From Hemicentrotus pulcherrimus (Eukaryota; Echinodermata; Echinoidea; Camarodonta; Strongylocentrotidae): a stretch of DNA of 12,285 bases. Shown here piece after piece: positions 1-8,200 of the stretch (the stretch's first letter is position 1; the number at the start of each line of letters is the position of its first letter). The notes below the pieces were generated by a model. It saw nothing but the letters and a program-made list of their open reading frames with translations. It did no database searches and was not told the DNA's origin. A program made the translations under genes and the position numbers. The stretch is from NCBI GenBank assembly GCA_003118195.1, contig BEXV01002969.1:39356-51640 (forward strand), in the 5' to 3' direction.

Positions 1-286
1 GGGGGGGGGGGGGTGCAGACAGGTCATTATGGTTTGTACTAATTAATCTGTTAATTTTAATTAACTTTTTAACACTTCAACTGTGAAAGATTAGATTGAT
101 GAAAGAGAGAGGGAGAGAGGAGGGTAGGGTGGAGATTAATGGTAAAAGAAAGATGAGATTTGTTTTTGTTATACGCTTACTGGGTAAAGCCATGATTCTT
201 TAGGAACAGTTTAACTTTTTTTAAAGACCGTCCAGATATATAGCTTTCAAGAAGGTTGGAAGATTGGCCACTACTGACACACTTAC
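1..286. other. Start of RIF1 intron 16
   Basis: AT-rich sequence with no recognisable exon. It opens with 13 G's, either a real homopolymer or an artefact of a contig edge. A purine-rich GAGAGAGGGAGAGAGGAG stretch lies at about 104-121. Confidence 0.6.
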
Positions 287-391
287 CTGGGAGAGATCAT
301 CTGTAAGCAATCTTTGGATCGGAAACAGCAAACAGGCAATCACAGCTGAGAAATCATGCTCGAGGGAGTCGCCTTGATTTACTTCATTCGT
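287..391 (-). CDS. RIF1: RIF1 exon 16 (codons 665-699), last exon in the window
   Basis: The acceptor is ATGGTTAG|ACG, with a rather poor pyrimidine tract. The donor is CCCAG|GTAAGT, a near-perfect match to the consensus. It is phase 0 at both ends. It encodes TNEVNQGDSLEHDFSAVIAC, then LLFPIQRLLTDDLSQ; the first half is almost the vertebrate TNEVNQGDALEHNFSAIYG. The good donor shows that the gene continues to the left of this window. Confidence 0.92.
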
Positions 392-2172
392 CTAACCATG
401 AAATAGACAAGACATTGACAGGTTCTTCAAAATACATTTCTATTTTTTCGAGGGAGACAAAATGCAGGGCCACTGTAGACAAGTGACCTTTATGGAGAGG
501 AGGCCACTAAAAGACAGGTTTAAAACAAAATATAAGAGCACTCAAGGGAGAAACTGGTCTTTATAAACAGGTGGTCTTACTGTACAGGTTATTTATATGT
601 TAATGTTTCAATGAAAGAAAAAAAATATTTGGCATTTCATAACATCACAAAGTATTTGTAGACATATAAGGCATATCAGTAGACTTATGATATAGTTTAC
701 ATTATAGCTGAGCATATTTTTAATTAGCTTGAATATTGCAATATTTGCACTCCTTCTCTGCATCATACTAGTATAAATATCATCTCAAAATGTTTCAATA
801 ATATTTCAACAAGTTTTTCTGAGTGTTTCTACATCAAAGGTTCTGTGTACCTTCTTTATTCTAAAGTTGGTTTAAAGAATCTCAGAATCATACATCAATA
901 TGCTTTATACAAGAACAACCCGTTACTGTAAATGCTGTTATTTTTGCGTGATCATTTTTTTTCGCTGAGCGACCTCAAAACATATTCGCTGGTTCTTAAA
1001 TTCATGTTGCACGCAAATCAGCCCGTACAAAACATGCATAAGAAGTCACGCTTAAATTTTTGGGAGTTCTAAATTTTGCACATGCCGATCTTAGCGCGAA
1101 ATCGGCGAAAATGAATGTACCACAAATATTTCTGCTTTTACAGTACCTGAGCAATGTGTTGCAGTAGAGGGCCTGCCAGCGCACTCCACATCCTCCAGAG
1201 GGCATCCTTCGAGGTGACAGAGTCCGAGACCTTGTCAACGATGGCCATGACGGACTGGCTGAAGCCAAGGAAGGTACCGGGAGACGCCATACCGCACTCG
1301 ACCAGTCTCATGAAAATACTGAAGAACCTGCAGTGGTACGACAAGAATGAAGATAAAATACTTCAAAGAACGTTAGCTTTAAAGCACAAAAAGTAATATA
1401 TGAGCAAGAACTACAACTACATTGTAGCTGAATTATATGTTCATCAATACCACAGCCATTATTGTTTAAGACTCATGAGTGGTCTTTATATACACATTTG
1501 ACTACATTGAGCCCACTGCACACTCTACGATCTGACTACTATCCAATTTTGGAAGAATTAGCAATTAAATTTGATGTGAACAATGATTTTGATATTCATA
1601 TGATTGATGAAATTAAGATTTTGATGGATTTGAAGCTGGTTCTTACCTTTCTTCTGGTTTAGAGACTAACGTTGTTTGATTGAAGAGAAGACTGGTGAGG
1701 AACAGAGCTGGTGTACCCTGCAATCAAAGAAACAATTGAGAACTTGAAATCACAGTGTAGACTATAACTATATAAATATTAGGGCTGCATTTCTGTCGTA
1801 TAAAAAATGGTGATACCGAAGAAACAAGAATACACAATAATGAGTGTTGAAATTACATGATAAACTGCTTTGAAATAGTGTCAAAGAAAATTTGTCAGTA
1901 TTGATATGCTAGCGAATTTTAGAAATGATAAATAAAACAAATTGCCATTAAACAAGAATCATGAAAGAATGCTAACGGCACTGAAGTTTTGACAAAGAGA
2001 AAGTGAAAAAATATGAGGATTGGACTACTTCATCCCGGCAAGAGAAAGTTAATAAGTCTAGCAAATAGGCAACTTACATGCATGACACCGGCACTTCCTG
2101 TATGATAGCTTGAAGATGAGAGAACTTTCTTTGGCAGCTGACTTACAGAGTCAAGAAGTTTCTAGAAAGAAA

Positions 2173-2211
<39 letters not shown>

Positions 2212-5200
2212 AATGTCAAAGAATAGCCAAATACCAAGAACACTGGTGTTTTACATTCCTTCCTTCAAACTTTGCAAAGTTACCATTCAATTATCATTTC
2301 ATGCAGTCAAATGCAACTAAATCTTATCATAACTCATAAAAACAGCAAAAATCATGATTTTTCAAAGCAAAACAGTACACAAATTATTCATAAATCATTC
2401 ATTATTCAATTATTCATTATTTATTCTCTTACTAAGTTCAATATGTGAATAATTGATTTGTCCCGATGTGGGTTTCATGAAAATGGTACATATAAAAGCT
2501 TACCTCTAAAAGTATTAAACAAAGGCCCTAATGCAACCAGTTTATTCCAAGGAAACCTCTTGAGGAATGAAAGTGTATACACTAGAATCAAACAAATTCT
2601 ACTTGAACATGAATGCATATTGCACAGAGGCCCTACAAATACAAATAAACACTCACTAGAACTGTAGAGGGAGGTAGTTGATTAGAGTTGATGAGAGTTG
2701 TGAGGTGCTCCACGAAGAGGGTAAAGACGCCAACGCTGTCCCGCTTCGATGACCCCTCGACAACCCCTTTGACCTGCTCCACAAACTCATTGAATATCCT
2801 CAAGGGAAGGTCACCTGATTAAGTTTGAACAATAATGAGAAGAAAAAAAATATGTCACTGTTGGAAACTTCATCAGACTATTTTATTTGGACAACATAAT
2901 GAAGTAGGAAGCTACTTGAAGGATCTTTTTGATTTTGTAGGTTCAACAAAAAACATGTCAACAGTGGCTCTACAGAGATTAATATTGGTTTCTCTTCAGT
3001 TTTTCTTAATGTAATCAAATTATGATGTATAAATCTTTGTTAAATGCCTCGTTGCAAATTATTTCATTCACCCATCATGAATAATTATATTTCAAAAGTC
3101 AGAATGTGAATTGCATACATTAATTGTTGCTAGGTAGGACAACAATTATGGCTGGTCGTAAGTAACAACACGTTATGTAATTTGCTTACATTAGGAAAAT
3201 GGCCTACTCCATTAACAAAGATACAAATAACAAAAGATTCACTCACCTATTGTCTCGTCTTGAAGGAACAAGACATCCATCACAAATGGAACAAGACATG
3301 GGGCGACCTTGCTGAAAACACTAGGGCTACTCAAGATTCTCTGGGGCAACACATCTATTGACTCTGTGGATGAGAGAAAAGACCGCATTCTTCACAACAT
3401 ACTTGTAACCATTTAGTAGGAAATTGTATGACGATTACTTTGTTCTTAATTCAGTAACATTTACAGGTGTTATTCATCAGTTTTTATGAAGTTCATAAAA
3501 GGTTGTCTACAATGAAGGAGCTGGAAGTATAATTTGATGAAAAATACTGGTGATGCTTACTTAACAAAAATTCTCCTCCTCACCATTACAACCACAATGC
3601 CTACCACCATTAAAAATATCACCACCATTTCCATCTTCATCAACATCCACTATGAACATGACTGACAAAGAAAGCGCACAAAATATACAGCTCCTCAGGA
3701 AGACAAAGGAACATCCTTCACTGCTATTAATTAAAAATGTGAAGAACAGGTGTCACATGCATATTCACCTGTTCTAAACATTTTTAAATAATAGCAGAAA
3801 AGGGATGTTCCTTTGTCTACCTGAGGAGCTGTATATTTTGTCCGCTTTCTTTGTCAGTCATGTTCATAGTGATCACCATCATAAACATCCCAATCATCAT
3901 CATACTCCTCATCCCCATCAAAATCACTACCATCACCACATACAATTGCTGGGGAAAATACATGTACAAGTTAGTTATACTTGGTTTACCAACATGTATG
4001 GAATATGAAAGAAGTGTCATATTTTGTATTTTTATACTTTTGACTGTTGGATTGGGGATAATACATTTCTTATGAAAACCATCTCCAGAATGACCTTTGG
4101 ATGTTATGAGTTCCTGAACAAATAAATATATTTTGTTATTTGTCCACAAAAAATACAAATTCTTGATAGAAATTCTTGAGAGGGATTTGCCGTCCACATC
4201 ACGGAATGGGCTGACTCAGCATTTTCCAGGTTGTTTCTTTCAATAAACTCTGATTAGACTCACCTGAAACGTCTTTGGGAGGTGCTTGGATGCCCAAGAT
4301 GGCCGCCAACATGCGAACCCCTCTCCGCTGAACAGATGCGAAGGTCTGCTGGGCACCGGAGCCACTCAGAGAGGAGAGGTTGAGACGAGGTGTGATGGGG
4401 CTTGCCGCTGGAAGCATGGCTAATGGGAAAGAAAAATGGAAAATAAACTTTTTATGGAACAGTTCTGAAGAAATGCACATTTTTACAAAGCATTCAATNT
4501 ACTACATTTAGTAAATAATTTTGTACTTTTAAAAGAAAGAAGATCAAATTGATTTGAATAGGTTTAAAACATATTCGGAAGATGAAAATAGAATTGAAAA
4601 AAAGTAGAGATGGAAGGAAGAATGATGATGAAGATAACTCCTTTCCCTTCTCATCTCTAAAGACATTTCACACACTTATCATTTTTTTTCTTCTTTTTTT
4701 CTTCTAATCTGGGCAAAAAAAAAAATTGTTCAATTTTGTTTAAGAATTAAGGCAGAGAGAGACAAAATAAGAGAGGATGGACTAAATTGAATAAATCCGC
4801 TTGTCAGGAAGTAATTAATTTGATGATTAGTACTGAATACTCTTTAATTTAACTCTCTGCCAACTTCATCTCAGCTCAGCCTCCACCTCGAGCATAACAA
4901 TTGTTCACATACACACTCTCATACACATTAAGTAAATGTGCCACTCACTATATCGACTATCAGCTAGGTCAACAAACTTCATAATTTATGAATCATCTGT
5001 TCTACTGTGCCAGCAGCCACTGAACTTTAATTTATGCTGGTTTCACTCTCCGCCCACTCGGGGGAAACTTTCTGATTGGTCAGTACCGTAAACTGATCAG
5101 TCACATCACTTGCAGGCAGGGCCAGGGAGATACATAGGCTATACACACTTGCACACACAACCCAAAATCTATGTGTGCAGTGACAGGTCAACAAATGTAA

Positions 5201-8200
5201 AAGATCGAGCCATCATGCTGTGTTTGTTTACAGTTACTTTTGCAGTTTTATCGTGATGAAAGATAAGTAGATTACGAACGATGAGCTATTAAAAACTCTT
5301 TTTTACTACCGGGTTTTGTTACCGAGTTGTTCTTATTTTGGCTACAGTTCGGCCCGTAAGTGGTCCTGCCCGAAATGCTCAACCCGGCGGGTTGGAACCC
5401 GGTAAGCCTTCCGGGCTACAGCACTAGTGTCACATTAATCATTGTGAGAACTACATTGGTTAAAAATTCAGCATTGTTTCCATGACAACAATTAATATCC
5501 TCCTCCTCATCAATAATCACACTAGGGGCATCATCGATACCCTCATTTCAATTTTGTCATCTCATTTAGTATTCTCTGTATTTTTGAACACCTTGTCATA
5601 TAAAACCACCCAACATCATTACCATGACAACAAAGATTATCATCCTCATCTTGTTACCATACCTGTTCTAGCCTGAGGGGTGCTAAATCCCTGCAGGAAT
5701 GGGGGCGCTGTAACCCCTCCTTTGCTGGGGGTCACTACCCCTGCGGCACCACTTCTTATTGGTCCCAGCGTGCATTGCAGAAGTGGTGTGCATACCTGGA
5801 AAGGTAAAAATCATTTGTCAATAAAAAACATCACAACTTTGTCTCTCACAAAGTAGGTGCCTGATGATTGTCTTGCTGTCGACAATAAATTCATTATAAA
5901 CCTCATTCCGTATCTGCTTATCATGGTATAAAATATTTCATCATCTTTTTAGCATGCTTTATCAGTAAAAAGCTCACAAACATCTTTACAGGGATTTTTG
6001 TTTATGAATTAAAACATCAGCATCATTCTGCTATGATGACTGTACATCATCAATTAATCTAAATTAAATATGTGACAATTCATTAAGTAAAATATTGAAG
6101 ACACTACTAGATAAATAGAGTATGAATAAAGCAAAATTAAGATGATTAATTATACACACAACATCAAAAGGCATATCATTTTATTATTATTGTTATTATT
6201 ATTATTATCCTTATCCATATTTTTGGAGAAAATATGAGTCACTTCTTACCACCTGGAATGTAGAAGGCAACCTCATCCCCAGAAATGAGACAAGACGCCA
6301 CCATGTATCTAGCTTGACATGCACCACACTCTCAAATCGGATACTGGTAGCTAGGAAAGGCTGCATCAGCAGTTTGAGCCTCTTGGCATTACTCAGGACA
6401 TCTGGATAAACAAAATATATATATACAATGCAAATGATTAATAAACAATATCTTACAACTGAAGATAAATGACGAGGATAATAGGTAAAGAGTTAGCATG
6501 AAAATGTTTGTTTTTTAGAGTGCTTTTTATAAATGATATTATCAAATTCAGTTTCAATTTGCAATCATGTTTAGTTATTCATTTTGCTACCTGTAACACT
6601 GTCCTTTCTAATATCATAATAATCATAAAGAGTTGTATTTTGGGGGAACTATGTCCACCTCTCTGAACTGTGTATAGAAGTATGCAACCCACAATGCATA
6701 GACATTAAATGTCAATCTGTCCAATTTTAGATTTGTTACGACAATTAACATACCTCTCAATATAATGAAATATACCGTAATTTTCATAGTAATACTATTT
6801 TTTTTTAAATACATAAGAATGATCTAACTTCATTAAACATACAAACGCAGACATACCCAGGTCTAGACTGAAGTTATCGATGAGTGCCTGCCAGCTCTTG
6901 TAAGCTGCTTTCTTCACCTCGGGTTGTGGGTTCTTGAAGCCCAGCTCTATCACCGTGAGAAGGCTGTTGATCAAGCCACCACCCTTGTGCAGCGACTGTC
7001 AAAAAAACAAAGATAACAATCGTTGTACGAGGTGTGTATGCATGAAATATCACGTTGGAGGGGAGCAGATGGGAGCAAGTGGTGGATGAGGAGAGGTGGT
7101 GTTTGAAAAGCTCAGTGGTTAGAGGAGCAGTCTTGGAGAAGTAATGAATAATGAAGCTATACATACAAGTTTTATATCTGATGGAAATAGCCCCAAAACT
7201 AATATACAATTAGGCCACATTCAAAAATAGTGTATAGACCTTGACAATGGCCCTAAACCTCCAATGCTATCATGGGAAGCTAAGAACAAGCAAAAACAGG
7301 ACTTCTCATGTTCCTTTATACTATTGTTTCTGTTTTTTGTGATAATTTTTTTGTAGACATTGTTAATATTTTTCCTTTAGGCAATCAATATACATGTAGA
7401 GGTTTGAGACATTGAGAGGTTTGAGACAGAGTAAAAAATAATAGTATTTAAAAAATAAAATAAAAACATGAATTGATACATTATTTTTAGACTGTCATCA
7501 CTCACCTTTCCTAGAATGGTGACATAGTAAGTCCATACTTTCAACATCAAAAGTTCATTCCTGGCCCGGAACAATTTAATCATTTCCGTCAGCAAGGTGC
7601 TCTTCAAATCGGCAACCAAAGGCCCAACGAGCTCCACCCTTGCCTGCACCATGGCAACCAGGCCCAGGTGGGTGGCGTGGACTGCCCGGTCTCGGATCCT
7701 AGGGGCCGTGTGGACCAGGTTGGGTAGGAGAAGCTTGCCCCAGCGGGCCGCATGGAGGGACATGGCCTCTGGGAGCTGCTCCTGTAATCTGGACAATGAA
7801 GTGGGGTGAACATGATATTGTTTGAAAATCCAAAGTAATTCCCCAACTTGTAGACAGTACATTTTTGACATGGCAAGAGCTATTTTTCATCCTACAATTA
7901 AATAAACTGGCTCATATACTTAATCCTGTTTTAAAGTAATCAAAGAAATTTCAAACATTTAATAAAAACTTTCCACACAAGCTCAAACACTTGATGACGG
8001 AGTAATGATAACTGAAAAACTTAGAATCTCTTATCAATTTCTAAGTTTTGTTTTGTTTCAATCGTCTTGTAGCAAACATTAACATAAAAGCAGATTTGTA
8101 ACAAATTTTGATAAATTGCTTTTGATTTACCTGATAATGACATTGATAGATTCATGCTGTACCGTCATGGACTTGGCACTTCCTTCCCCTTGGACGGCCT

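Larger units (their letters stand above)
4420..5662. other. RIF1 intron 9, the longest intron in the window
   Basis: 1243 bases. Contents in order are an ambiguous base at 4499, T-rich and A-rich tracts near 4680-4726, the GC-rich segment at 5040-5410, and CAT/CTC-rich sequence at 5480-5660 of the same flavour as the flanks of the intron 10 hairpin. Confidence 0.6.

Noticed and set aside
3817..4197. 126-codon minus-strand open frame
   Set aside because: It runs through the arm of the long inverted repeat and CAT-rich sequence, giving Met/Ile/Val-rich low-complexity protein, and lies wholly inside a RIF1 intron.
7597..7809. Plus-strand and alternate-frame open readings over exon 6
   Set aside because: They are shadows of the GC-rich RIF1 exon on the other strand, and only the RIF1 frame matches a family.
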